Positions 27,579-36,536 of a DNA stretch of 64,000 nt are shown here, one piece after another. The notes beneath the pieces were generated by a model that saw only the letters and a list, made by a program, of their open reading frames with translations, made no database searches and had not been told where the DNA came from. Within the stretch, counting starts at the first letter, position 1, and every line of letters begins with the position of its first letter. The stretch covers positions 1 through 64,000 of the forward strand of contig NZ_JAQLDU010000001.1 in assembly GCF_028209625.1 (NCBI RefSeq), in the 5' to 3' direction. The DNA comes from Collinsella aerofaciens. Lineage in GTDB: Bacteria > Actinomycetota > Coriobacteriia > Coriobacteriales > Coriobacteriaceae. The position numbers were made by a program, and so were the translations under genes.

Positions 27579-29891
27579 ATGGCAGATTCCAGCAAAAAGA
27601 TGCAGATCGTGTTTGCCTCGGCCGAGTGCGCACCGTTTGTGAAGACCGGTGGCCTGGGCGACGTGGCGGGCTCGCTGCCCGCGGCGCTTGTGCGCGCCGG
27701 CGCCGAGGTCATCGTCATGGTGCCCAAGTACGCCACCATCAAGGACGAGTACAAGGCGCAGATGGAGCACTTCTCCGACTTTTACGTGAGCCTGGGCTGG
27801 CGCAACGAGTACTGCGGTCTCGAGAAGCTCGAGCACGACGGCGTCACCTATATGTTCATCGACAACGAGCGCTACTTTGCGCGCGACTATCCGTACGGCT
27901 TCTTTGATGACGGCGAGCGCTTTGCGTTCTTCTCCAAAGCCATCACCGAGAGTCTGCAGCACCTGCCGGCCGGTTTTGAGTGCGACATCCTGCACTGCAA
28001 CGACTGGCAGACGGCACTGGCGCCCGTGTTCTTGCGCGAGTTCTACCAGGGCCTGCCGCTGTACGACCGCGTCAAGACCGTGTTCTCTATCCACAACGTG
28101 GCGTTCCAGGGCCAGTTTAGCGACACCGTGATGGAGGACATCCTGGGTGTGGCGCATATTCCGGCGGCCGCCTCACAGCTGCGTTGCGACGCCTGCAGCA
28201 TCAACTACATGCTGGGCGCCCTGCGCTATGCCGACGCCATCACCACGGTGAGCCCCACCTATGCCAATGAGATCCAGACGCCCGAGTTTGGTGAGGGCCT
28301 GGACGGCGTTCTGCGCGAGCGTTCGTATGCGCTGCAGGGCATTTTGAATGGCATCGACGTGGCAGGCTTTGACCCGGCGACCGACAAGCGCATTGCCGCC
28401 AACTACACCGTCGGGGACCGTTCCGGCAAGGCCGTGTGCAAGGCCAAGCTGCAGGAAGAGCTGGGGCTCGAGGTTCGCGACGACCGTCCGCTCATGGTGA
28501 TGGTCACGCGCCTGACGCGCCAGAAGGGCATGGACCTGGTCATGTACGCGCTCGACCGCATTTTGGCCGGCGGCGTGCAGGTGGCGGTGCTTGGCACTGG
28601 CGACCGCGACTACGAGGACGGACTGCGATACTTCCAGGACAAGTACCCCGGCACCATGGCCGCACGCATCGAGTTCGATCCTGCGCTGTCGCAGCGTATG
28701 TATGCCGCAGCCGACATGTTCCTGATGCCTTCGAAGTTTGAGCCCTGCGGCCTGTCGCAGATCATCGCCATGCGCTACGGTACCCTGCCCATCGTGCGCG
28801 AGACCGGTGGTCTGAAGGACACTGTGATTCCGTATAACGAGTTTACCGGCGAGGGCACGGGCTTCTCGTTTAGCAACTTTAACGGCGACGAGATGGGCGA
28901 CGCCGTGTTCCGCGCGGCACGCCTGTTCTGGGACAACCGCGATGCCTGGAACCAGCTGGTAACGCAGGCCATGAGCCAGGACTTTAGCTGGACGCGCTCG
29001 GCCGACAAGTATCTGGACCTGTACTTCTTTATGCATCCGGAGATTGAGAGGCCGGCGGCTGTTGTCGACGAGCCTGAGGCTGTTGCTGAGCCGGTGGCCG
29101 CTGAGGAGCCCAAGGCCGAAGAGAAGCCGGTTGAGGCTGAGCCAGCAAAGGCCGAGCCTGAGGTGAAGGCTGAGGTTGCTCACAAGGCAGAGGTCGAGGT
29201 CAAGCCTGCTGTAAAGCCCGTAGCTAAGAAGACCGCGACCACGAAGACCGCTGCGAGCAAGGCCACCGCTGCCAAGGCAACTACTGCCAAGGCAACGACC
29301 ACGCGCGAGCGCACGACCGCCGCTGCCAAGAAGGCCGCCGAGGTCGAGGCCGCTCCCGAGGTAAAGGCCGAGGTCGCAGAGGTCAAGCCGTCCGCCAAGG
29401 CTCCGGCAAAGACCGCTGCCAAGAAGACGACCACGACCGCCAAGAAGGCAACAGCTGCCAAGAAGACCACGGCAACGAAGTCGACGGCCGCCAAGGCTAC
29501 TATGACAAAGGCCGCTCCGAAGGCAGCCGCAAAGCCGGCAGCCAAGGTCGAGGAGACGCCTGCAGAGTCCAAGGCGGAGGCAACCGTCGAGGACAAGCCC
29601 GCTGCCAAGACCACCACGCGAAAGCGCACGACGACGGCCAAGAAGACCACGGCAAAGGCTGCCGCTCCTAAGGCAGAGGCTATGCCCGCCGCCGTCAAAG
29701 AGGAGACCAAGCCCGAGGTAAAGCCCAAGCCGGCACCGAAGGCCGCTAAGGTCAAGACCGCTCCGAAGGCTACGGCAAAGGTCGAACCCGCCAAGGAGGC
29801 TCCGGTCTCCCCTGCCGCTTCGACCGAGGAAAAGGCTCCGACCAAGAAGACCTCCGTCCGCAAGGCAACGGCCACCCGCAAGCGTCGCTAG
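27579..29891 (+). CDS. glgA: Glycogen synthase with ~285-residue histone-like C-terminal tail
   Basis: About 770 aa from the ATG at 27579 (GGGAGA upstream), versus ~480 for usual bacterial GlgA. The GT5 catalytic part has the ADP-glucose motif KTGGLGDVAGSLP near residue 20, HNVAFQG, VTRLTRQKG and the acceptor-side FEPCGLSQIIAMRYG. It ends near residue 486. The rest is low-complexity: first Glu/Pro/Ala-rich, then runs of Lys-Lys-Thr/Ala such as AKKTTTTAKKATAAKK, strongly basic. GlgB carries a shorter tail of the same type. Such tails may bind nucleic acid or polyanions, or tether enzymes together; this is inference. Confidence 0.95.
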   Translation: MADSSKKMQIVFASAECAPFVKTGGLGDVAGSLPAALVRAGAEVIVMVPKYATIKDEYKAQMEHFSDFYVSLGWRNEYCGLEKLEHDGVTYMFIDNERYFARDYPYGFFDDGERFAFFSKAITESLQHLPAGFECDILHCNDWQTALAPVFLREFYQGLPLYDRVKTVFSIHNVAFQGQFSDTVMEDILGVAHIPAAASQLRCDACSINYMLGALRYADAITTVSPTYANEIQTPEFGEGLDGVLRERSYALQGILNGIDVAGFDPATDKRIAANYTVGDRSGKAVCKAKLQEELGLEVRDDRPLMVMVTRLTRQKGMDLVMYALDRILAGGVQVAVLGTGDRDYEDGLRYFQDKYPGTMAARIEFDPALSQRMYAAADMFLMPSKFEPCGLSQIIAMRYGTLPIVRETGGLKDTVIPYNEFTGEGTGFSFSNFNGDEMGDAVFRAARLFWDNRDAWNQLVTQAMSQDFSWTRSADKYLDLYFFMHPEIERPAAVVDEPEAVAEPVAAEEPKAEEKPVEAEPAKAEPEVKAEVAHKAEVEVKPAVKPVAKKTATTKTAASKATAAKATTAKATTTRERTTAAAKKAAEVEAAPEVKAEVAEVKPSAKAPAKTAAKKTTTTAKKATAAKKTTATKSTAAKATMTKAAPKAAAKPAAKVEETPAESKAEATVEDKPAAKTTTRKRTTTAKKTTAKAAAPKAEAMPAAVKEETKPEVKPKPAPKAAKVKTAPKATAKVEPAKEAPVSPAASTEEKAPTKKTSVRKATATRKRR

Positions 29892-29927
29892 CCCACAGAC
29901 GATCCAAAACCTCATCAAACCCTAAGC

Positions 29928-29954
29928 AAGGGGCGCTCCAACCGGGCGCCCCTT
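29928..29954 (+). terminator. Terminator-like hairpin after glgA
   Basis: Perfect 9-bp stem aaggggcgc/gcgcccctt (29928-29936/29946-29954), followed by ctctgt with few T. It lies 37 bp past the glgA stop and before the operator-like sites of the next gene. Confidence 0.7.
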
Positions 29955-29966
29955 CTCTGTAGGTAG

Positions 29967-30009
29967 TGGTAAAACGATTTTCTAGGACAACCGTTCGCCG
30001 ATGGTAAAC
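29967..30009 (+). promoter_or_regulatory. Two TGGTAAA(A)C sites upstream of the GH13-GH77 gene
   Basis: Tggtaaaacgattt (29967-29980) and tggtaaac (30002-30009) repeat the word found four times before glgB. Placed ~100-140 bp before the start of the amylase/glucanotransferase gene. Suggests common control of both ends of the alpha-glucan cluster. Confidence 0.5.
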
Positions 30010-30108
30010 GGATGTTGTTTATACACCCTGTGTACTACAGATATACTTACATCTTAGGCGTAAAACCCATGGCCCGCAGGCCATGATTCTATTGAACTGG
30101 ACCGTACT

Positions 30109-33100
30109 ATGAGATTGATACACAACAGCCGTCTACCGCAGTTTCGCACTCCGTTTGGCGCTGTGACCACTGGAACTTCCGTTGCACTCTCGGTGATTTT
30201 GGAGGATGCCGATCCCAACCAGGCAACGCTTACGCTGCGCACCTGGGTCGATGAAGTCGGCGAGACCCTGATCCCAATGGAGCACGAAGGCGATGGCATT
30301 TTTACCGGCGAGCTCAAATGCACTGAACCGTGTCTTGTGTGGTACAGCTTTATCTGCAATATCGAGGGCCAGCCCGAGGTCCGCTTGGGCGCACCGCAGG
30401 GTCGCACCGGTGGCGAGGGCGTAACTTACGACTACGCCGAGGTGCCGTCCTTCCAGATTACCGTCTATAAGCACCGCGAAGTGCGTCCCGAGTGGTACGA
30501 GCGTGGCATGGTCTACCAGATCTTCCCCGATCGCTACGCCCGCGACGAGCACTGGCGCGAGCGCACGCTGGCCGAGGTCGAAAAACCACGCAACGGAATC
30601 CAGCGCCGCATGGTCGAGGACTGGAACGAGCCGCCCGTGTACGAGCGCGCCGAAGACGGCTCCATCAAAACCTGGGACTTCTACGGCGGGTCGCTCAAGG
30701 GCATCCAGGAAGACCTGCCTCGCATCGCCGAGCTGGGCTTTACAGCCATCTACCTCAACCCCATTTTTGAAGCCGCGAGCAACCACCGCTACGACACGGC
30801 CGACTACACCAAGATCGACCCGATCCTGGGCACCGAGCAGGACTTTACCGAGCTGTGCCAGGCGGCCGAGAAGCTGGGCATCTCCATCATTCTGGATGGC
30901 GTCTTCAACCACACGGGCGATGACTCGATCTATTTCAACCGCTACGGCAACTACCCCGGCGTGGGCGCGTGGCAGAGCGAGGATTCTCCATGGCGCGATG
31001 CGTTTTATTTCCACGAGGACGGCTCATACGACTGCTGGTGGGGCGTGGGCAATATGCCCGCCATCAATGAGAGCTCTGAGCTGGTACGCGAGCGGCTCCT
31101 GGGCAAGGACGGCGTGATCCGTAAATGGCTACGTGCCGGCGCTCATGGCTGGCGCCTAGACGTGGCCGACGAGCTTTCCGATGACTTCCTGGCCGAGATC
31201 AAAAAGGCCGTGCTCGCCGAGAAGCCTGATGCACTGTTGCTCGGCGAAGTCTGGGAAGACGCCTCCAACAAGATCAGCTACGGCCATCTGCGTCGCTACC
31301 TACAGGGCTCCGAGTTGGACTCTGCTATGGATTACCCCTTCCGCGACATGGTCATCGGCTTTTTGATGGGCTACAAGAACGCCTACGAGGCCGCTGAGGA
31401 TATCGAGACCCTGCGCGAGAACTACCCGAGCGAGGCATTGTCCTGCGCGCTCAACCTGCTGTCGAGCCACGACCGCCCGCGTATCATCTCGGTGCTCGGC
31501 GGCGGCCCCGACGAGTCGCAGCTGCCCGAGTGCGAGCGCAGCAAATGGCGCCTGGACGAGAACTCGATGGGCCTGGCCAAGAGCCGTTTTTGGCTCGCCA
31601 CGCTCATGCAGATGACCTTCCCCGGCGTGCCTTCGATCTACTACGGCGACGAATACGGCCTGGAGGGTCTAACCGATCCGGGCAACCGCCGCACCCTGCC
31701 GACCAAGGACCAACTGCACGACTTCGACACGCTGGCTATTGTCAAAAACGCCTCCGCCGTACGCCGCGCACTGCCGTTTATGATCGACGGCGAGATCAAG
31801 GCCTTCGCGCTCAACGACGAGGTACTGGCATACAACCGCACGGGCAAGGATGGCGAGTCCGCGACGGTTATCATCAACCGTAGTCTGCGCAATTCGCACC
31901 GCGTGACAATTCCGGCGCTCGGCGAATGTGCAAGCGATGTGATTAGTGGCCACGAGTGCGAGATTCACAACGGCACGGTCACGCTCGATTTGTATCCGCT
32001 GGGCTCGTCGATCATCTATCATCATGCCGAGCAGCGCTTGCAGGAGCCGCTCGATCACGGCGCGGGCGTTGTGTGCCATATCACCTCGGTACCGACCGAT
32101 GACGGCAAGCCCGGCACGATCGGCGCACCCACGCGTCGCTTTATCGACCATCTGTCCGCTATGGGCATGCGCTACTGGCAGGTCCTGCCTGTCAACCCAA
32201 CGGACTTCTTCCGCTCCCCTTACGCCGGGCCTTCGGCCTTTGCGGGCAATATTGACCTGCTGCCCGAGAGCCAAGAGGAGCTGGCGGCCGACTTTGAGAC
32301 TTGGAAGGCCCGTGGCGGCGAAGATGCCGATCCGCTCTACACCGCGTTTAAACATCGCAACGCCGATTGGCTCGAGAAATACTGCGTCTACATGGCCGTT
32401 AAGAAGTACTTTGAGGGCGAGTCGCGCCACGATTGGCCGGCGGATGTCGCGCGCTACAACGAGCACCTGATTGACGACAAGCGTTTCCACGACGAGGCAG
32501 AGCTGCAGGCTTACATGCAGTACCGCTTTGACCTAGCCTGGTGCGAGCTCATGAACTACGCGCACAAGAAGGGCATCGAGGTCATCGGCGATATCCCGAT
32601 GTATGTCTCGGACGATTCGGCCGATGCATGGAGCGGGCCCGAGAACTTCTGGCTGTCCGATACCGGTAAGGCGATTGAAATTTCTGGCGCGCCGCCCGAC
32701 AACTTTGCGCCCGAGGGCCAGGTGTGGGGCAACCCGACGTTCCGCTGGGACCACATGAAGCAGAACGGCTATAGCTGGTGGATGGATCGCCTACGTCGTG
32801 CGTTTTCGCTCTACGACCGCGTTCGCTTGGATCACTTCCTGGGCTTCCACAGCTACTTTAGCATTCCCGCGGGTAAGGCCTGCGCCGACGGGCGTTGGCT
32901 GGCAGGCCCGGGCAAGGACCTGTTCCAGACCGCCTATGACGAGCTGGGGCCGCTCAACTTTATCGCCGAGGACCTGGGCTACCTGACGCCCGGCGTTCGC
33001 GCCATGGCCTCGACCTGCGGCTTCCCCGGCATGGACGTGCTGGAGTTTAGCAACTACGACGTTCGTTGCGGCGTGCATCCCACACCTGGCAAGATCCTGT

Positions 33101-33405
33101 ACACCTCGACGCACGATACGTCAACGCTCGCGGGTTGGTGCACGCGCTCCTTTGCGGGCGGCGACGAGCCGAGCGGTGTTGAGGTGGCAGCCAAGCTGAT
33201 GAGCGACGCGCTGACAAGCGACGCTCCCCTGGTGATGATGCCGCTGCAGGACGTGCTGGGGCTTGGCGACGACACGCGCATGAACGTACCGGGCGTGGCC
33301 ACGGGCAACTGGACCTGGCAGGCTGACGAGGCCGACGTTGCGGCCGCTGAGGGCAAAACCGCACAGCTCCTGCGCAACACGCATAGATTCTGGGGCGAAG
33401 CGTGA
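30109..33405 (+). CDS. Bifunctional GH13 alpha-amylase/pullulanase-like and GH77 4-alpha-glucanotransferase fusion
   Basis: 1098 aa, two complete glycosidases in one chain. Residues ~1-125 form a beta-rich domain like those preceding neopullulanases. The GH13 barrel (~130-640) has YQIFPDRY, DGVFNHTG, nucleophile Asp in GWRLDVADEL, Glu in LLGEVWEDA and SHDRPR. The GH77 (MalQ) part (~650-1098) has WQVLPVNPT, SPYAGPSAFAGN, nucleophile Asp in RLDHFLGF, FIAEDLGYLTPGV and STHDTSTLAGW. It should open and rearrange malto-oligosaccharides or limit dextrin released by GlgP. No signal peptide, so cytoplasmic. The ribosome binding site is weak, but the N-terminus reads sensibly. Confidence 0.93.
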   Translation: MRLIHNSRLPQFRTPFGAVTTGTSVALSVILEDADPNQATLTLRTWVDEVGETLIPMEHEGDGIFTGELKCTEPCLVWYSFICNIEGQPEVRLGAPQGRTGGEGVTYDYAEVPSFQITVYKHREVRPEWYERGMVYQIFPDRYARDEHWRERTLAEVEKPRNGIQRRMVEDWNEPPVYERAEDGSIKTWDFYGGSLKGIQEDLPRIAELGFTAIYLNPIFEAASNHRYDTADYTKIDPILGTEQDFTELCQAAEKLGISIILDGVFNHTGDDSIYFNRYGNYPGVGAWQSEDSPWRDAFYFHEDGSYDCWWGVGNMPAINESSELVRERLLGKDGVIRKWLRAGAHGWRLDVADELSDDFLAEIKKAVLAEKPDALLLGEVWEDASNKISYGHLRRYLQGSELDSAMDYPFRDMVIGFLMGYKNAYEAAEDIETLRENYPSEALSCALNLLSSHDRPRIISVLGGGPDESQLPECERSKWRLDENSMGLAKSRFWLATLMQMTFPGVPSIYYGDEYGLEGLTDPGNRRTLPTKDQLHDFDTLAIVKNASAVRRALPFMIDGEIKAFALNDEVLAYNRTGKDGESATVIINRSLRNSHRVTIPALGECASDVISGHECEIHNGTVTLDLYPLGSSIIYHHAEQRLQEPLDHGAGVVCHITSVPTDDGKPGTIGAPTRRFIDHLSAMGMRYWQVLPVNPTDFFRSPYAGPSAFAGNIDLLPESQEELAADFETWKARGGEDADPLYTAFKHRNADWLEKYCVYMAVKKYFEGESRHDWPADVARYNEHLIDDKRFHDEAELQAYMQYRFDLAWCELMNYAHKKGIEVIGDIPMYVSDDSADAWSGPENFWLSDTGKAIEISGAPPDNFAPEGQVWGNPTFRWDHMKQNGYSWWMDRLRRAFSLYDRVRLDHFLGFHSYFSIPAGKACADGRWLAGPGKDLFQTAYDELGPLNFIAEDLGYLTPGVRAMASTCGFPGMDVLEFSNYDVRCGVHPTPGKILYTSTHDTSTLAGWCTRSFAGGDEPSGVEVAAKLMSDALTSDAPLVMMPLQDVLGLGDDTRMNVPGVATGNWTWQADEADVAAAEGKTAQLLRNTHRFWGEA

Positions 33406-33493
33406 TAAAACGCCCGATATAGGGTACAGTTACAGACGTTTGAATTTTTGCGGGCAGAGCGATCTGCCCGCTTTGTGCTGAAAAGGGAGTATT

Positions 33494-33730
33494 ATGGCGC
33501 GCTACGATTACAAGTGCTCGAGCTGCGGCAACGTGTTTGAGGTTGAGCATCCCATGTCCGAGACCCCCGAGGTCGTGTGCCCCAACTGCGGCGCTCCGGC
33601 CGCCAAGACGTTCTCGGCCAGCGGCATCAAGTTTGAGGGCAGCGGCTTCTACAACACCGACCAGCGCAGCGGTGGCTCAAGCACCAGCGCCACGAGTGGC
33701 TGCTGCGCCAACTGCCCGCACAGCCACTAG
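33494..33730 (+). CDS. FmdB-family zinc ribbon protein
   Basis: 78 aa. It begins MARYDYKCSSCGNVFE, and a second pair CPNCG completes the zinc ribbon of the FmdB/CxxC_CxxC_SSSS family. The tail is Gly/Ser-rich and ends with an extra CCANCPHSH cluster. Putative regulatory role; function not established. GGGAG lies 6 bp before the ATG. Confidence 0.9.
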   Translation: MARYDYKCSSCGNVFEVEHPMSETPEVVCPNCGAPAAKTFSASGIKFEGSGFYNTDQRSGGSSTSATSGCCANCPHSH

Positions 33731-33739
33731 AAACCAATC

Positions 33740-33769
33740 AGCCCCGCGACCAACACTAATCGCGGGGCT
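33740..33769 (+). terminator. Rho-independent terminator after the FmdB-family gene
   Basis: Perfect 10-bp stem (33740-33749/33760-33769) with a 10-nt loop, then atttcttt. Starts 9 bp after the stop codon. Confidence 0.85.
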
Positions 33770-33817
33770 ATTTCTTTGCGCTATGGGTAGCTAATTATCA
33801 GGCCAGGTTTCCTTATG

Positions 33818-33885
33818 AATTGCAGTGAAATAAGGACAGTTTGGCAGGTAGAAGCCGCTATTCAATCCCTATTTCACCGCAAATT
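33818..33885. repeat. Palindromic intergenic repeat, copy 1
   Basis: Inverted arms of ~20 bp (33818-33837 with 33866-33885, a few mismatches) downstream of rsmB. The 14-mer ctatttcaccgcaa at 33869-33882 recurs at 50319-50332 inside a second element of the same layout. Confidence 0.6.
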
Positions 33886-33890
33886 AGTAG

Positions 33891-35291
33891 TTAGTTGTGG
33901 ATCAGGCGGGCGCAGAAGTGGCCGTCGTAGGAGTCGGTGTTTACCGGCACGCTTTGGAAGAGGCCTCGATCGTTCTGACGTACGGATACGAGCTTCTTGG
34001 CCTGATCGAACTCGGGGAGTTGCAGAATCTGCGCCTCGGAGAGCGGCTCCAGGCTAAAACCGGTGCCCTCGGGAGAGTTCAGGAAAGCGTCCACCACCTG
34101 CGTATTCTCCTCGTCGAAGACCGAGCACGTCGCATAGATGAGCTCGCCGTCGGCAGCCACGCGCACAGCAGCCTCTTTGAGCATCGTCAGCTGCAGCTTG
34201 GGCAGCTCAACCGTCACATCCTTTTCGGTCAGGCGCCACGGGATCTCGGGATGACGGCGCATGGTGCCGGTGCCAGAGCACGGCGCATCGATAAAGACCG
34301 TGTCGAACTTAACCGGCTCGCCAAGCATGGCATCAAACGATGTGAGCACCTCATCAAGCTCGCAAGCATCACCCGAAACCGTACGAACGCCCTGAATACC
34401 AGCCTTATGCAGGCGAGCGAGATTCAGATCGCACTTGCGATCATGCAGATCGAGCGCCGTATGCTGACGCTCATAGCCCGCACGCTTGGCCTGGCACATC
34501 ATCACATAGGTCTTGGTGCCACGGCCGGCACCAATCTCAAGGCAGCTACCAGGGCGCGTGGCAGCTGTGGCGATAAGCTGGGCGTTAAGGTCTGAGGCCA
34601 CGGCAGCAGCACGCTCAAATACGCCCGACGCAACCGTAACCTGAGCATCGACCGGAGCATGACAGCCAGGGAACACAGGCGCCACAAGCTGCGATAGGTA
34701 CGGATCAGGTTTGGTTGCAAAGGCGTTCTCGTGCAAAGCGAGCGGCGCGGGCGCCAGATTGCCGGCGAAGCCGAGCGCACCCTCTGGAGTGTCAAACAAC
34801 GCCATAATGCGAGCGCATAGCCAGCGCGGAAGACCCATCAGGCGCGACAGACGAACCAAGCGTCGCTCGGACTCATCCACGTCGGATGCCGTGGCAAAGT
34901 CCTCAACGTTGTCCGCAACCTTGTGCAGCACCGCGTTTGCCAGGCCCGCAGCAGACTTAGCACCACTGCGCACCAGCTCAACACCCTGGCTCACGGCAAC
35001 GCGGCCCGGCGTATGCAGGTAGAGCATCTCGAAGGCCGAGATACGAAGCGCCATGCGAACGCGCGGCGCAACCTTTTTGGGTTTATCGAGAAACTGATCG
35101 AGCAGCTCGTCCAAAATACCCTGCGTGGCGGCCACGCCCAGCGCCAAGCGGGCGGCAAAAGCGGAATCGCGCTGGTCAATAGCCTTGGCCGATGCGCGAG
35201 AGGACAGCACGTCGCGCGCATACATGCCGCGGCGATCGGCCTCCATCAGTACATCGAGCGCAAGCTTGCGCGCGGGAGACAGCTTGCTCAT
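33891..35291 (-). CDS. rsmB: 16S rRNA cytosine-967 C5-methyltransferase
   Basis: About 466 aa from the ATG at 35291, which overlaps the fmt stop as ATGA; the longer frame to 35339 lies inside fmt. The N-terminal NusB-like RNA-binding domain (ARKLALDVL, VALGVAATQ-like helices) precedes a Rossmann methyltransferase with SAM motif EIGAGRGTKTYV, DAPCSGTGTMRRHPE and catalytic YATCSVFDEEN. It methylates C967 of 16S rRNA. It is last of the priA-def-fmt-rsmB group, the usual bacterial order. Confidence 0.92.
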   Translation of the reverse strand: MSKLSPARKLALDVLMEADRRGMYARDVLSSRASAKAIDQRDSAFAARLALGVAATQGILDELLDQFLDKPKKVAPRVRMALRISAFEMLYLHTPGRVAVSQGVELVRSGAKSAAGLANAVLHKVADNVEDFATASDVDESERRLVRLSRLMGLPRWLCARIMALFDTPEGALGFAGNLAPAPLALHENAFATKPDPYLSQLVAPVFPGCHAPVDAQVTVASGVFERAAAVASDLNAQLIATAATRPGSCLEIGAGRGTKTYVMMCQAKRAGYERQHTALDLHDRKCDLNLARLHKAGIQGVRTVSGDACELDEVLTSFDAMLGEPVKFDTVFIDAPCSGTGTMRRHPEIPWRLTEKDVTVELPKLQLTMLKEAAVRVAADGELIYATCSVFDEENTQVVDAFLNSPEGTGFSLEPLSEAQILQLPEFDQAKKLVSVRQNDRGLFQSVPVNTDSYDGHFCARLIHN

Positions 35292-36208
35292 GACAAAACA
35301 CCCCACGAAAGATCGGCACCCTGCAGGCCAGCAGCCCAAGCAGAAGCGGCCATAGCACGCTTGCCATCAGGCTTAACCTCGAGCAACTCAACCGAGCCAT
35401 CGGAAAGGCCAAGGTGAACACGCTTGGCCTTAACAAGAACCTGACCCTCGTCAAGCGACACATCAGCCGGCGCAGCATCGAGCACACGCACAGTCTTGTC
35501 GGCAATCACGCAACGAGCAGGCGCGGTATCGGACGAGGCCAGCACATGACGCACGCAATCAAGCGCCGCCATTTGCGGATCCAAGCGCATCTCCTGCTTA
35601 GAAATCTTGGCAGCATGGGTAACGAGCGCCTCATCCTGTTCAATCCACACGGCAGTGCCATCGGCAAGAGAAGGAAGCGTATCGGCAAGCAGTTTGCCGC
35701 CGAGCTCAGCGAGCTCCATGGTCAGCGCCTCGGCATGCTTACCGGCAACCGAGGTTGAGGCCTGCGCACAATAGGCGCCGGTATCCACGCCATGTCCAAT
35801 GCGCATAATAGAAACGCCAGCAATCTCATCACCAGCAAGAATGGCACGCTGAATAGGAGCAGCCCCACGCCAACGAGGCAGCAGCGAAGCATGAACATTC
35901 ACAATACCAAGCGGCGCCATATGCAGCACCTCATCAGGCAAAATGCAACCATAAGCAGCCACACAGAAAATATCAGCCTGAGCAGCCTGGAGCACCTCAA
36001 CAACCTCAGGCGTCATACGATTAGCCTCAACAACCGGCAACCCCAGCTCAAGCGCCTTAGCCTTAACAGGAGACGGCTCCAGCTTCTTACCTCGCCCACG
36101 AACAGCATCGGGACGAGTAATAACGAGCGCAACCTCATTACCAGCCGCAACAAGCGAAGTCAGCGAAGGCACAGCAAAATCAGGCGTACCCATAAACACA
36201 ATACGCAT
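35288..36208 (-). CDS. fmt: Methionyl-tRNA formyltransferase
   Basis: 306 aa from the ATG at 36208 (GAGGAG upstream). It formylates initiator Met-tRNA. Motifs: RIVFMGTPDFAVPSL at the start, folate-binding SLLPRWRGAAPIQRAI with the catalytic Asn-His-Asp region (NVHASLLPR), and MRIGHGVDTG. It is adjacent to def, its metabolic counterpart. Codon use differs from the neighbours: wobble positions on the coding strand are rich in T, especially in the first two thirds of the gene. Confidence 0.94.
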   Translation of the reverse strand: MRIVFMGTPDFAVPSLTSLVAAGNEVALVITRPDAVRGRGKKLEPSPVKAKALELGLPVVEANRMTPEVVEVLQAAQADIFCVAAYGCILPDEVLHMAPLGIVNVHASLLPRWRGAAPIQRAILAGDEIAGVSIMRIGHGVDTGAYCAQASTSVAGKHAEALTMELAELGGKLLADTLPSLADGTAVWIEQDEALVTHAAKISKQEMRLDPQMAALDCVRHVLASSDTAPARCVIADKTVRVLDAAPADVSLDEGQVLVKAKRVHLGLSDGSVELLEVKPDGKRAMAASAWAAGLQGADLSWGVLS

Positions 36209-36326
36209 AAAAGTTAGTCTCCTCTCAACCAAAGCCGAGACGGCTACAAAGAACAGCGGAAAGCCAAGTCACCAGCCCATCCGCAAGAACATTTCAACAA
36301 GAACAAATATACCCAAAACCAAAGAA

Positions 36327-36353
36327 AGAGCCGCAATAAAAGCAGCTCTTTCA
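36327..36353. terminator. Small hairpin between def and fmt
   Basis: Arms aaagagc/gctcttt (36327-36333/36347-36353) extend two more pairs inward. No long T-tract. Could be a weak terminator or attenuator in the def-fmt gap. Confidence 0.35.
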
Positions 36354-36426
36354 GCAAAGCACCCATCAGCGAAGACGCCCATCCCTGGCCCGACGGCACC
36401 CGGGCGAACCGAGCCAGAACAACGCA

Positions 36427-36528
36427 GTCCCCGGTGCTGAGCGCCCACATATCGTCCCGCGCGCAGTTTCGCAGCAAAGCGAGAATGTTTGAGCACGGGA
36501 TGATATGTGGGCGCTCAGCACCGGGGAC
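36427..36528. repeat. Long inverted repeat with 33-bp arms
   Basis: Arms 36427-36459 and 36496-36528 match with one mismatch; the spacer is 36 bp. It begins 8 bp past the def stop. The ends carry gtcccc/ggggac, as in the 41316-41524 element. It likely forms a very stable RNA hairpin and may stop or slow def transcription. There is no coding frame around it. Confidence 0.85.
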
Positions 36529-36536
36529 GGTGGGAC

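Noticed and set aside
29040..29890. Tandem DNA repeats or CRISPR-like array in the glgA tail
   Set aside because: Repetition reflects Lys/Ala/Thr codons in an open frame; no fixed repeat length or spacers. No CRISPR array seen anywhere in the window.
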